A stretch of 64,000 nt of DNA from Spirochaetales bacterium (GTDB lineage: Bacteria; Spirochaetota; Spirochaetia; UBA9216), in the NCBI GenBank assembly GCA_016342585.1, contig JAEINK010000009.1, positions 1 to 64,000 of the forward strand. The letters run 5' to 3'. A model generated the notes under the pieces. That model was given only the letters and a program-made list of their open reading frames with translations, ran no database searches and was not told the origin of the DNA. A program made the translations under genes and the position numbers. Below are positions 53,298 through 62,412 of the stretch, in pieces (the stretch's first letter is position 1; each line of letters opens with the position of its first letter).

Positions 53298-53840
53298 TTG
53301 ATAGAACCGAATAAAACAATTCTTACTATTATAGATGTGCAGGGAAAGCTTGCAGATCTCATGTATAACAAGGAAGAACTCTTTAAAAACCTGGGCATTC
53401 TAATCCGGGGCGCACAGGCCCTCGAAATCCCTATACTCTGGATGGAACAGCTTCCGGAGAAACTGGGGCCAACAAGGGAAGAGATCGCCCCCTTTTTAAA
53501 AGAAACAACCGGGCCAATCTCCAAAACCCCTTTCTCGGCCTGGCTCTCTCCCGAATACAGAGAGAAGCTTTTAGTTTCAAGAAGAACCCATATCCTCCTC
53601 TGTGGAATTGAAACACACATCTGTGTCTATCAGACTGCTCTGGATCTGCTGGAAAGGGATTTTGAAGTCACCCTTGTGGCAGACTGTGCTTCAAGCCGGA
53701 CCGAAGCCAACAGACAGATTGGTATTGACGGGATACGAGACAGGGGGGGCTGGATCAGCTGCACAGAATCTGTACTCTTCGAAGCTCTTAAAACCCCGGA
53801 ACATCCTGCCTTCCGTACAATCTCAAAGTTAGTAAAATAG
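53298..53840 (+). CDS. Isochorismatase-family cysteine hydrolase
   Basis: 180 residues from a TTG at 53298, which lies 7 bases after GAGGGG and begins (M/L)-I-E-P-N-K-T-I-L-T-I-I-D-V-Q, the usual start of the family. The frame opens at 53208 but has no ribosome binding site there. The catalytic triad is visible: Asp in I-I-D-V-Q, Lys in P-I-S-K-T-P-F-S, and Cys in T-H-I-C-V-Y-Q-T-A. Relatives are YcaC-like hydrolases and nicotinamidases; the substrate is unknown. It lies 10 bases upstream of the cysteine-cluster gene, in the same direction. Confidence 0.88.
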   Translation: MIEPNKTILTIIDVQGKLADLMYNKEELFKNLGILIRGAQALEIPILWMEQLPEKLGPTREEIAPFLKETTGPISKTPFSAWLSPEYREKLLVSRRTHILLCGIETHICVYQTALDLLERDFEVTLVADCASSRTEANRQIGIDGIRDRGGWISCTESVLFEALKTPEHPAFRTISKLVK

Positions 53841-53850
53841 GAGTATAAGA

Positions 53851-54486
53851 ATGCTGCCAGGACCTCTTCAAAAAAACGATAATTTTCCATTTGAATGCCT
53901 CACCTGCGGAGAGTGCTGCAGCGGGACCATGGAGGTCTTTTTAAACCCTATGGATGTTATCATCCTGGCAAAGCACCTGAAGATGAACAACACAAAGGAT
54001 CTTTGGGAAGATGGTTACATTGTTACGGCAGGGGGACAGAATGGAACCCTCATACCCCGCCTTAAATTCGCAGGACTATCCCCCGGATTCTGTCCCTTCG
54101 TCGTCAACAACTGGGACGAAGAGACATCCTGTCTAAAGGGAACCTGTTCAATCCACGGCAAGGCAAAGCCCCTCATCTGCCGGTTGGCCCCAATCGCCAG
54201 GGAGGTGGATCTGGATGAAAACGAAGAGGAGTACTTTCTGAAGGAGCCTGTCATCGGCTGCCCCGGCTGTAAAGAACAAACAGAGGTCAACGTTGGCAGT
54301 TATGTGGAGACGCTGGGCCCGGAACTCGATCTTGAAAAGAGGTGGTTCACACTCCTTAAAACAGGACTGGATAGAAAAGTGTCTCCCGAAGATATGCTGA
54401 AGAAGTTTTTTTATATCGAGTTGCCGGCAGATCCCGCCAAACTCATGACAGAGTGGGAAAAGGATCCCCTTTTCAGCTGCTGCTGA
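53851..54486 (+). CDS. YkgJ-family cysteine cluster protein
   Basis: 211 residues. The signature F-E-C-x2-C-G-E-C-C (Cys16, 19, 22, 23) is followed by more cysteines (F-C-P-F, S-C-L-K-G-T-C, I-C-R, G-C-P-G-C), typical of the YkgJ/CxxCxxCC family thought to bind zinc or an iron-sulfur cluster. The C-terminus ends S-C-C. The function is unknown in the family. AGGAG precedes the ATG. It converges on the lipoprotein gene at 54504. Confidence 0.85.
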   Translation: MLPGPLQKNDNFPFECLTCGECCSGTMEVFLNPMDVIILAKHLKMNNTKDLWEDGYIVTAGGQNGTLIPRLKFAGLSPGFCPFVVNNWDEETSCLKGTCSIHGKAKPLICRLAPIAREVDLDENEEEYFLKEPVIGCPGCKEQTEVNVGSYVETLGPELDLEKRWFTLLKTGLDRKVSPEDMLKKFFYIELPADPAKLMTEWEKDPLFSCC

Positions 54487-54503
54487 TTATACCCCGGGGC
54501 ACA

Positions 54504-56429
54504 TCATTCAAAGATCGAAAGGCCCTGATCTAAAACCTGACCAATCAGAGCCTCATACTGTTTAATCCAAAACCTCAATTCCATAATTTCACCTTCAAAA
54601 TCGGATTGAATGGATCTTTTAAGTTCCAGAGATAGAATCAACTCGGATAGGACAGCAGGAGCCATTAGGCCGGCCCTTTTAACCGTTTCCGGTGAAAAAT
54701 AACTGGCAACCTCTCCCCCTTCAATCCTGTAAAGGGCCTCATTCAGGGCTGCAGCTCCCTCCTGCCGGAGGAGTAATGCCATGGCCTTGTCTAAAAGCTC
54801 GATCCGTCGAACAAGCTCAGGGTATAAACCGGAAATAGAGAAGAGAGATTGAAGTGTCGCAAACTCTTGGGCAGAAACCACAGATGAGGTCGACGCAGAA
54901 CCATTTGCCTCATCCCGTTTAAAAGCCTGACTTAATATGCTTTTCAACTCCGAAGCCTTTCGACCATTTTCAGAACTGCTATTTTCCTCACCTAAAGAAT
55001 CATAGCACTCTTTTAGAAGATCCAGCTCAGCACTAAAATCAAAGATCATCCGGGGGTATTGAAGATAGCGATTAAGAGACTCAGGGAAGAACTTTCCGGA
55101 AACACGAACACCTCCGAAATCGGGATGAATAAACTGGAGGCCTGTATAGCTGTTCCAATCGGCGGGAACAAGGTAAGACCCAGCCCGTTCAATACGGAAT
55201 TTCATAGGGGTTAAAGCGCCTGCTCCGGCCTCCTCTTCCTCTGAAAAGCCTGAAGTGAAAGGGAAATTCGTACCTAGGGGCCTCGCTTCAGATGATAATT
55301 GAAAAGAGAAAAAAAGAGGAGGATACTGATCACCATCTGAAACCATCCGGCCGGCTTCGAGGAGAAGGGCGGTTTTATCGGCCCATGAGACCGCATCCCG
55401 GGGAGGTCCAAGGCGGATCACCAAGGCCCCATCCTCCCCACTCGCTTCATCAGGAAAACCTCTATTTGAACCAATAGCCGGACCCGAATAGAAATACCCT
55501 TCAATTCGGGCGGTGTTGACCACGGGAGATTCTGCTGCGTTTATTTCATAGGAAGACGAAGGGACAATTAAACAATTATACGCGGAAGGAGGTTCTCCCG
55601 GCCGGAGTATTGGGGGCGAAAGCTCACATGTGAAAACAGGAATACCATAATCGGCATCCGGTATAAACCGGCCACCACTGTTCATGAAAACCAGGGCGCC
55701 GGCCCCCCACTCCCGGGCCTGGTCAATCACACCATACTCCCAGAGAGGTAATTTATCCTCTAGATCAACAAGAATAATCCGTTGTTTCAGGTCGATACCA
55801 TTATACCCAAAGGTACTGCCGGAAAGGCCGGTCAACAGCCGCCCGGCAATCTCACCACTCCCGGAGCCATCATCTTTACCTACCCCCGAAAGTGGTGGCA
55901 CAGGCCCGTTCAAAGGGAGGGAGGGGCCCATAATGCGCAGGTTACACCCGGGAACCATCTTCACATTCACGGGGTCGGAGGATAAAGTCCCAATATCACC
56001 ATTCACCACTATAACGCCGCCAGCGGATTCTATTTTCTCCAGGAGGTATTGTATGAGGCGGTAAGGGGGAACATGGGGGGCCAGGTAGGCAAGAAGGGTC
56101 TCTTTCTGTCTGTGAACAGCATTAATATCGATCCTGTCACGATTCCTGCCGGTAGTATCCCGCTCTGACATCGACTTATTTTCACCCGAAATCTGTGTGT
56201 CTCTGTCCAAAGCGGCAGATCGATCATCACCGGCCACATTTTCCCTGCTTTCAGGGGAATCATCCCCCGCCGCAACCTTTTCATCGGAATCATCCCGGGA
56301 GATTTCTGCAGACACCCCGCTACCATCGCTGAAATCATCCCCATCGCCACTACCCGGAGGAAGAGACCTGCATGTAGAAAATATCAGAATGCAGAGAATA
56401 AGGAGGGCATATGATGCGAAGGATTTCAT
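54504..56429 (-). CDS. Lipoprotein with protease-associated-like domain
   Basis: 641 residues. Lipoprotein signal with lipobox I-F-S-T-C (Cys20), then a long acidic, disordered linker rich in Asp, Ser and Glu to about residue 100. The middle contains a stretch like a PA (protease-associated) domain: R-I-I-L-V-D-L-E-D, then A-R-E-W-G-A-G-A-L-V-F-M-N and I-P-V-F-T-C-E. The C-terminal ~200 residues are helical. No protease active site is seen. The start is placed by the AGGGAG made by the last codons of the phosphofructokinase gene, 10 bases upstream, so the two are coupled. Function unknown. Confidence 0.75.
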   Translation of the reverse strand: MKSFASYALLILCILIFSTCRSLPPGSGDGDDFSDGSGVSAEISRDDSDEKVAAGDDSPESRENVAGDDRSAALDRDTQISGENKSMSERDTTGRNRDRIDINAVHRQKETLLAYLAPHVPPYRLIQYLLEKIESAGGVIVVNGDIGTLSSDPVNVKMVPGCNLRIMGPSLPLNGPVPPLSGVGKDDGSGSGEIAGRLLTGLSGSTFGYNGIDLKQRIILVDLEDKLPLWEYGVIDQAREWGAGALVFMNSGGRFIPDADYGIPVFTCELSPPILRPGEPPSAYNCLIVPSSSYEINAAESPVVNTARIEGYFYSGPAIGSNRGFPDEASGEDGALVIRLGPPRDAVSWADKTALLLEAGRMVSDGDQYPPLFFSFQLSSEARPLGTNFPFTSGFSEEEEAGAGALTPMKFRIERAGSYLVPADWNSYTGLQFIHPDFGGVRVSGKFFPESLNRYLQYPRMIFDFSAELDLLKECYDSLGEENSSSENGRKASELKSILSQAFKRDEANGSASTSSVVSAQEFATLQSLFSISGLYPELVRRIELLDKAMALLLRQEGAAALNEALYRIEGGEVASYFSPETVKRAGLMAPAVLSELILSLELKRSIQSDFEGEIMELRFWIKQYEALIGQVLDQGLSIFE

Positions 56430-56436
56430 GAGATAA

Positions 56437-57738
56437 TTACTCCCTCAGTTCAAATACAGGAAGTTTTGGTTCAATGAAAACAGGATTCAGCCGGGCAAAT
56501 CGATGGAGTCCATTCTCAAAAAAAATATGGGGAGGCTCCTTTCCAATAAGGGGCCGTGCATATTTGATAAAATCATCGGTAACATCCAGTCCATCGTCGG
56601 TAATCCAGGATGAAGGAAGCTGCCTTTCTGAATTGGCAACCTCAACCAAGGGGACCTTATCATAAAAAACCGAATATTCATCTCCCGGATTACGGAGGAT
56701 CGTAGCCATATACCCATCCTCACCTTTTCCGGCAAGCTCAACGGACTTTAAGGCTACATTATAGGCCTCTTCCAGATCCACAGCCGAAGTATAGAGGGAG
56801 GTTGAGCGCTGAAGGATTCCAGGTATCTGCCCCTCAGCCTTACCCCGGACGGCAAGACCACTCTTGTTCAGATGATTGACAACCCTTTGAGCCACCGTGC
56901 TTTCGGAGGCACCATAATCAATATGGCCGAACCGGTCATGAACCGCTCCCAGAGCGCCCGTATCAAAACCTTCACTCACAATGACAATACACCTTCCCGC
57001 TTCTTTCAGTTTTTGGTTGACATTATCTGCCATGGATTCCAGAGAGTGATCCGTCTCGGCCAGATAAAGCTGCATGGGGATATTACGTTCAGGATCCGAA
57101 AGTCGTGCGGCTGCGGGAATGAATCCGGCCGTCCGTCCCATCGCCTGAAAGACGGAGACGGGATTTGAGCCGCATATAGCCTGATTTTCCTGGTTGGCTA
57201 TCTGGGCCAGAGTCGCCCAGTATCTAGCGGTGCTGCCATAACCGGGTGTATGATCAATCAGGGGGGAGTGAATACTCCCCTGCTCATTAACCAGATCAGT
57301 CCCCAGATCATTATCGATGGTTTTCGGGATCCCCACGGAGATCAGTTCATAATTTTCAGACCTGGCAAGGAGTGAAATTTTATGGGCCGTATCCATGGAG
57401 TCGTTTCCACCAATATAAAAAAAGTAGCCGATGTCATGAGCCCTGAAAACATCAAGAATCCTCTGAAACTCCTGCTCATGCTCCTCATGAAGTTTATAGC
57501 GGCAGGTGCCGATGAAACCCGAAGCGGGTGTATGTTTCAGATATTTGAGCTCCTCCGGATTCTGGGCATCAAGATCCAACAACTCCTCCGTAAGAATCCC
57601 CTCAACGCCATGCCATCCGGCAAGAATCCTGCCGAATTTATCCGGAAAATGGTGACATCCCTCGATCACCCCGGCGAGGGATGCATTAATTACCGGAGAG
57701 GGACCTCCCGACTGAGCGACAAGTACATTCTTTCTCAT
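56437..57738 (-). CDS. pfp: PPi-type (diphosphate-dependent) phosphofructokinase
   Basis: 433 residues from the ATG at 57738, with AAGGAG 7 bases upstream. It makes fructose 1,6-bisphosphate from fructose 6-phosphate in glycolysis. Two positions separate ATP from PPi use: here G-G-N-D near residue 113 has Asp where ATP enzymes have Gly, and G-I-P-K-T-I-D-N-D has Lys where ATP enzymes have Gly. Both favour pyrophosphate. Other family motifs are Q-S-G-G-P-S-P-V-I-N-A-S at the start and Q-A-M-G-R-T-A-G-F. The gene lies between marC and a lipoprotein gene with gaps of 20 and 7 bases, forming one operon. Confidence 0.92.
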   Translation of the reverse strand: MRKNVLVAQSGGPSPVINASLAGVIEGCHHFPDKFGRILAGWHGVEGILTEELLDLDAQNPEELKYLKHTPASGFIGTCRYKLHEEHEQEFQRILDVFRAHDIGYFFYIGGNDSMDTAHKISLLARSENYELISVGIPKTIDNDLGTDLVNEQGSIHSPLIDHTPGYGSTARYWATLAQIANQENQAICGSNPVSVFQAMGRTAGFIPAAARLSDPERNIPMQLYLAETDHSLESMADNVNQKLKEAGRCIVIVSEGFDTGALGAVHDRFGHIDYGASESTVAQRVVNHLNKSGLAVRGKAEGQIPGILQRSTSLYTSAVDLEEAYNVALKSVELAGKGEDGYMATILRNPGDEYSVFYDKVPLVEVANSERQLPSSWITDDGLDVTDDFIKYARPLIGKEPPHIFFENGLHRFARLNPVFIEPKLPVFELRE

Positions 57739-57758
57739 CAAATATCTCCTTACAAAAA

Positions 57759-58409
57759 TTAACCGGCAAGGCCTGGAAGGAGCTCAAGGAGCCCTTTAGA
57801 AAAAATCATGAAAGCCAGGGAGAGGAGAATGATTCCTCCCACACGGGTCATGACAGCACTTCCCTTATTTCCTATCTTTTCTGTCAGGGTACTGGCGAAA
57901 AAATAGACCAGGAAAACCACCAGTCCATGAACCGCAAGCACACCACAGAGCAGCAGTTTATCGACAAGTGTTACAGCCTGCCCGGACTGGGTCATGACGA
58001 GAGAGATGGTTACTGCACCAAAGGTCATGGGAAATAAAAGTGGTGTGACAATCATGGACTGCCAGTCATCATCGTCATCGTCAATATCGCCGGGTTTAAC
58101 CTTTCGACGGGGTGAATCTCCCTTGATTACCATATTAAGGGAAGTAACGATCAAAACAAGCCCGCCTGCCGCAGAGAGGGAGGCCAGAGAAATCCCCAGA
58201 ACCTCTAATATGATATTACCGATAAGGGAGAGGAGAATCAGGGTAATGGCCGTTATCAAACCAATTCTGATTGCCATCTTGATCTGAATCTTTCTTTTAT
58301 ATTCAGATGTCAAAGCCGCATAGGGTCCGATGACAGCAAAGGGACTGAAAGCAGAGAATAAAGCTGCCAAATAAAGGATTAGATCATTTATGGTAATAGT
58401 AACATTCAT
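57759..58409 (-). CDS. MarC-family integral membrane protein
   Basis: 216 residues with six membrane helices. The N-terminal F-S-A-F-S-P-F-A-V-I-G-P-Y-A-A-L and the P-L-L-F-P-M-T-F-G motif mark the MarC family, whose function is not known. An acidic loop of D-I-D-D-D-D-D-D-W separates the two halves. It is the first gene of an operon with pfp and a lipoprotein gene. Confidence 0.88.
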   Translation of the reverse strand: MNVTITINDLILYLAALFSAFSPFAVIGPYAALTSEYKRKIQIKMAIRIGLITAITLILLSLIGNIILEVLGISLASLSAAGGLVLIVTSLNMVIKGDSPRRKVKPGDIDDDDDDWQSMIVTPLLFPMTFGAVTISLVMTQSGQAVTLVDKLLLCGVLAVHGLVVFLVYFFASTLTEKIGNKGSAVMTRVGGIILLSLAFMIFSKGLLELLPGLAG

Positions 58410-58523
58410 AATCCAATATTGACGGTATTTAAGGATTTTTCAAGTATAAAAAACAAAAGAATCGGTAAGTATATTCAAGAACCGGTTAACGGAAAAGCAA
58501 ACCCAGGGAAAGGCAGGATCGAC

Positions 58524-58541
58524 TTTTCCGTCTCCGGAAAA
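58524..58541. terminator. Hairpin downstream of msrBA
   Basis: TTTTCCG / CGGAAAA with a 4-base loop, just past the msrBA stop. The U-tract is poor in the minus direction. Confidence 0.3.
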
Positions 58542-58545
58542 ATAT

Positions 58546-59541
58546 TTAAAATCTCTTCACATAACCATGACAGTAGGGAAGAGTTCCTTTATTATCATAA
58601 TAATCCTGATGATAATCCTCGGCTGGCCAGAAGGCAACTGCCTGTTCGAGGGTGGTAGCCACATCGTAACCATTATCCTCAAGGAGTCCTGTGAGTCTCT
58701 CAATCGTCTGCTTCTGAGTCTCATTCTCATAATACACAACCGAAAGATACTGGGATCCAATATCCGGCCCCTGTCCATTTTCCTGGGTAGGGTCGTGGGT
58801 TTCAAAAAACAATCGTGCCAGAGTCTCGTAGTCTGTTACAGCAGGATCATAAAGGACCTCGATGGCTTCCACATGACCTGTTTCGGTATAGGAGACCTCT
58901 TTATATGTGGGGTAGGCTTTTTCACCGCCGGTATAACCAACAGTCGTTCCAAGCACACCATCAACCTTACTGAAAAAGTATTCAACACCCCAGAAACACC
59001 CACCAGCAAATACAGCCCTGCCGGTTTCTCCCGCAGCAGGAATAAATCGCATGGAGACCGAGTTTACACAATGCCGTGTGTTTGTATCAGTAAACCCTTC
59101 ACCGGTAAAAACATGTCCTAAATGGGCTTCGCAGGTGCTGCAAAGAATTTCGGTTCTACGACCATCCGCATCGGTCCTTTTCAGGACCGCACCTTCAATC
59201 TCATCATCGAAGGCAGGCCAGCCGCATCCCGAATCAAACTTCGATGTACTATTATAAAGGGGTTCGCCGCATCTTCTGCACACATAGATACCATCTTCAT
59301 AATGCTTGTCGTATTCTCCGGTGAAAGCATATTCGGTCCCCTTATTTTCAATGACCTGCAGCTCAACATCGGTCAATCTTGCGTTCAGTATCTCTTTCAT
59401 CCTGATATCCACCTCCTGAAAGTTATCGGTGTCAGCACCATCGATACCCCGTTCACTCACCTCCTCACTGTTCCCTCCGGCAAAGAGAGTTGGTATAGAA
59501 ATAATGACCAGTATAATCAATAGTACAAATATCTTCTTCAT
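58546..59541 (-). CDS. msrBA: Exported MsrB-MsrA methionine sulfoxide reductase fusion
   Basis: 331 residues. Signal peptide ending F-A-G-G-N-S-E-E; then MsrB (about 55-165) and MsrA (about 175-325). MsrB has the zinc cysteines C88-x2-C91 and C134-x2-C137 and the catalytic Cys158 in R-H-C-V-N-S. MsrA has catalytic Cys182 in G-G-C-F-W-G. The enzyme reduces R and S forms of methionine sulfoxide on envelope proteins. An extra Cys106 in S-G-C-G-W-P replaces the usual Thr or Ser and might be a resolving Cys. Both domains need an electron donor, which is not encoded nearby. GAGG precedes the ATG. It is divergent from aceE. Confidence 0.93.
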   Translation of the reverse strand: MKKIFVLLIILVIISIPTLFAGGNSEEVSERGIDGADTDNFQEVDIRMKEILNARLTDVELQVIENKGTEYAFTGEYDKHYEDGIYVCRRCGEPLYNSTSKFDSGCGWPAFDDEIEGAVLKRTDADGRRTEILCSTCEAHLGHVFTGEGFTDTNTRHCVNSVSMRFIPAAGETGRAVFAGGCFWGVEYFFSKVDGVLGTTVGYTGGEKAYPTYKEVSYTETGHVEAIEVLYDPAVTDYETLARLFFETHDPTQENGQGPDIGSQYLSVVYYENETQKQTIERLTGLLEDNGYDVATTLEQAVAFWPAEDYHQDYYDNKGTLPYCHGYVKRF

Positions 59542-59584
59542 ATTATCACCTCATAGACAAATATAATAAGCCTTTCGAAACTTT

Positions 59585-59600
59585 CAAAGGTTTTCCTTTG
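59585..59600. promoter_or_regulatory. CAAAGG-TTTT-CCTTTG inverted repeat upstream of aceE
   Basis: Perfect 6-base arms with a 4-base loop in the msrBA-aceE gap, just upstream of the aceE promoter. It could be an operator or a stem in one of the leader RNAs. Confidence 0.3.
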
Positions 59601-59606
59601 TTATTA

Positions 59607-59635
59607 TTGACAATTTCAGTCAACATTATCATATT
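59607..59635 (+). promoter_or_regulatory. aceE promoter with an operator-like repeat over the -35 box
   Basis: TTGACA (-35), a 17-base spacer, then CATATT (-10). The -35 box forms part of TTGAC-N7-GTCAA (59607-59623), a perfect inverted repeat placed where a repressor would block RNA polymerase. A separate PdhR-like repressor is possible but none is encoded in the window. Confidence 0.5.
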
Positions 59636-59703
59636 TTGAATATATTAAATTTTAAATTTGAATTTTCAATTCTTACTGTATAATCTTAATAAGGAGGTAA
59701 AAA

Positions 59704-62397
59704 ATGGATAAAGAAGAAAAAAGAGTTCCCGAGGTGATAGATTCCGATCCCCAGGAAACAAACGAATGGATCGAATCCTTGAAAGGGGTTATAGAGTATG
59801 AAGGCCCTGAAAAAACCGATTACCTGCTGAGGGAGCTGACAGATACAGCCCGAAAAGCGGGAGTCAAAACCTCTCCAGGGGTGTTAAGCCCCTATGCAAA
59901 TACAATACAAGCCGATAAACAGAAATATGTATCAAAGGAAGACTCATTTACAGCCCGAAATGTGGCCGCCTATGTGAGATGGAATGCCATGGCCATGGTT
60001 GCCCGGGCGAACAAGGATGGCTCCGGGCTGGGAGGCCATATAGCAAGCTTTTCATCCTCTTCCGCCATCTATGAAGTAGGATTCAACTGGTTTTTCAAAG
60101 GGCCCGAGTCAGAACATGGCAGCGACCTTATCTTTTTCCAGGGCCATTCGGCCCCGGGGATGTATTCCAGAGCCTTTGTGGAAGGAAGACTCTCCGAGGA
60201 GACCCTGAAAAACTTCAGGCAGGAGACAAAGGGGAATGGTCTCTCATCCTACCCTCATCCCTGGCTCATGCCGGATTTCTGGCAGTTCCCGACTGTCTCC
60301 ATGGGGATCGGACCCCATACGGCGATCTACCAGGCAAGATTCATGAAATACCTGGATAACAGGGGATTAAAAAAATCAGGAAACCGTAAGGTGTGGATCT
60401 TCATGGGAGACGGGGAATCTGATGAACCGGAATCCCTGGGAGCCCTCTCTCTGGCGGCCCGGGAAAAACTTGACAACCTCATCTGTGTCGTAAACTGCAA
60501 CCTTCAGCGACTTGACGGGCCGGTAAGAGGCAATGGAAAGATTATTCAGGAGCTGGAAGGAAAATTTAGAGGTGCCGGCTGGAATGTCATAAAAGTCATA
60601 TGGGGTACCGAGTGGGATGACATTCTCAAGAGGGACAGCCGGGGAATCCTCCTTAAGAAACTGACGACTATGGTTGATGGTGATTTTCAGACTATTAGAT
60701 CCAGAGGGCCTGAGTATCTGAGAGAAAAGATTTTTGGTTCCGATCCCTATCTTTCAGACCTGGTTAAGGATAAATCGGATAAAGAACTCTGGCAGATGAC
60801 CCGGGGCGGTCATGATCCCCGGAAGATATATGCGGCCTTTGATCAGGCTGTGAACCATAAAGGCGAACCGACTGTCATTCTTTTTAAGACAGTGAAAGGC
60901 TATGGAATGGGCAAAACCGGAGAGGCATCCATGGGGACCCATAACCAGAAAAAGATGGACAAGGAGTCGCTGATAGCCTTCAGGGATAGATATCATGTTC
61001 CCCTTGAGGACTCCCAACTGGAAACTATGCCCTTTATCCGGCCTCCCGCCGGCAGCAGGGAGGATGAGTTTATTAAGAAACAACGAATAGCCATGGGAGG
61101 TCCTGTCCCCTATAGAAACCCCGGAAGTGAACAATTAACCATACCGGGGCTTGAAGCCTTCTCGGGACTCCTTGAATCCTCGGGAGAGCGCGAACTCTCC
61201 ACGACCATGGCCTTCGTCAGACTCCTGGGAAAACTCATCAAGGATAAAAAGATTGGCAAACGTATAGTTCCCATTGTCCCCGACGAGGCAAGAACATTTG
61301 GAATGGAGGGACTCTTCAGGCAGATTGGCATCTATGCTCCAACAGGCCAGCTCTACGATCCCCAGGACTCGGATTCACTCATGTGGTACAGGGAAGATAA
61401 AGCAGGACAGATCCTGGAAGAGGGAATCACCGAAGCAGGAGCCATCTCATCCTGGATCGCATCAGCAACCTCCTATTCGACTTATGATTTAACAACCATC
61501 CCCTTCTACACCTTCTACTCCATGTTCGGCTTTCAGCGCGTGGATGATTTCATCTGGGCAGCCGGTGATTCAAGGGCAAGGGGTTTTCTTATGGGAGCCA
61601 CTGCCGGGAGAACCACTTTAAACGGGGAAGGCCTCCAACATCAGGATGGACATGGACTGCTAATAGCCTCAACTCATCCCCGGTGCATGGCCTATGACCC
61701 GACCTACTCATATGAACTGGCTGTGATTATCCAGAATGGCCTAGAAAGGATGTACGAAAAAAAAGAGGATATCTTCTATTACATAACCCTTATGAATGAA
61801 AACTATACCCAGCCGGCCCTTCCCGCAGGTGTCAGCGAAGGTATACTGAAAGGGGGATATCTTCTGAAAAATGAACCCTCCCCCAAAGTGAAAGGGAATA
61901 AAACAGTCCAGCTCATGGGCAGTGGGACGATCCTCAGGGAAGTCCTCGCCGCAGGTGAAATTCTGAAAGAGGATTATAAGGTAGATGCTGAAATCTGGAG
62001 TCTACCCGGAATAAACCAGCTCCACCGGGATGGGGTGGAAATAGAAAGATTCAATCTCTTAAACCCGGATAGGCCGGAAAAACTACCCTACCTCACCAAA
62101 ATTATGAGCGGTCATGAGGGGCCTGTTGTCATAAGCACCGATTATATACGAGCCTACACCGAACAGATTCGCAGGCTGATTCCCAACAAGAGTATCACAA
62201 TCCTGGGAACCGATGGTTTCGGACGAAGCGGGATGCGGGAAGACCTCAGATCATTCTTTGAAATTGACAGATACTTTATTGTTATATCGGCCCTGAAAAG
62301 TTTGGCAGACTCCGGAGAGATCGACCGAAAAATAGTGAAGGAAGCCCTCAAAAAATTCGGAATCCGCAAGGATAGACCGGATCCGGTGCTTAATTAG
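59704..62397 (+). CDS. aceE: Pyruvate dehydrogenase E1 component, homodimeric type
   Basis: 897 residues, normal for the AceE form (E1 as one chain, not alpha/beta). The thiamine pyrophosphate motif is G-D-G-E-S-D-E-P-E-S through V-N-C-N near residues 235-265. Other family segments are Q-G-H-S-A-P-G-M-Y, H-P-W-L-M-P-D-F-W-Q-F-P-T-V-S-M-G, and G-L-Q-H-Q-D-G-H-G. It decarboxylates pyruvate and acetylates the lipoyl group of AceF. AAGGAGG precedes the ATG. It is first in aceE-aceF-lpd. Confidence 0.97.
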   Translation: MDKEEKRVPEVIDSDPQETNEWIESLKGVIEYEGPEKTDYLLRELTDTARKAGVKTSPGVLSPYANTIQADKQKYVSKEDSFTARNVAAYVRWNAMAMVARANKDGSGLGGHIASFSSSSAIYEVGFNWFFKGPESEHGSDLIFFQGHSAPGMYSRAFVEGRLSEETLKNFRQETKGNGLSSYPHPWLMPDFWQFPTVSMGIGPHTAIYQARFMKYLDNRGLKKSGNRKVWIFMGDGESDEPESLGALSLAAREKLDNLICVVNCNLQRLDGPVRGNGKIIQELEGKFRGAGWNVIKVIWGTEWDDILKRDSRGILLKKLTTMVDGDFQTIRSRGPEYLREKIFGSDPYLSDLVKDKSDKELWQMTRGGHDPRKIYAAFDQAVNHKGEPTVILFKTVKGYGMGKTGEASMGTHNQKKMDKESLIAFRDRYHVPLEDSQLETMPFIRPPAGSREDEFIKKQRIAMGGPVPYRNPGSEQLTIPGLEAFSGLLESSGERELSTTMAFVRLLGKLIKDKKIGKRIVPIVPDEARTFGMEGLFRQIGIYAPTGQLYDPQDSDSLMWYREDKAGQILEEGITEAGAISSWIASATSYSTYDLTTIPFYTFYSMFGFQRVDDFIWAAGDSRARGFLMGATAGRTTLNGEGLQHQDGHGLLIASTHPRCMAYDPTYSYELAVIIQNGLERMYEKKEDIFYYITLMNENYTQPALPAGVSEGILKGGYLLKNEPSPKVKGNKTVQLMGSGTILREVLAAGEILKEDYKVDAEIWSLPGINQLHRDGVEIERFNLLNPDRPEKLPYLTKIMSGHEGPVVISTDYIRAYTEQIRRLIPNKSITILGTDGFGRSGMREDLRSFFEIDRYFIVISALKSLADSGEIDRKIVKEALKKFGIRKDRPDPVLN

Positions 62398-62412
62398 AAA
62401 AAGGAGAATGTA

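Noticed and set aside
58567-59121. 184-residue plus-strand frame
   Set aside because: Antisense to msrBA, whose domains are unmistakable.
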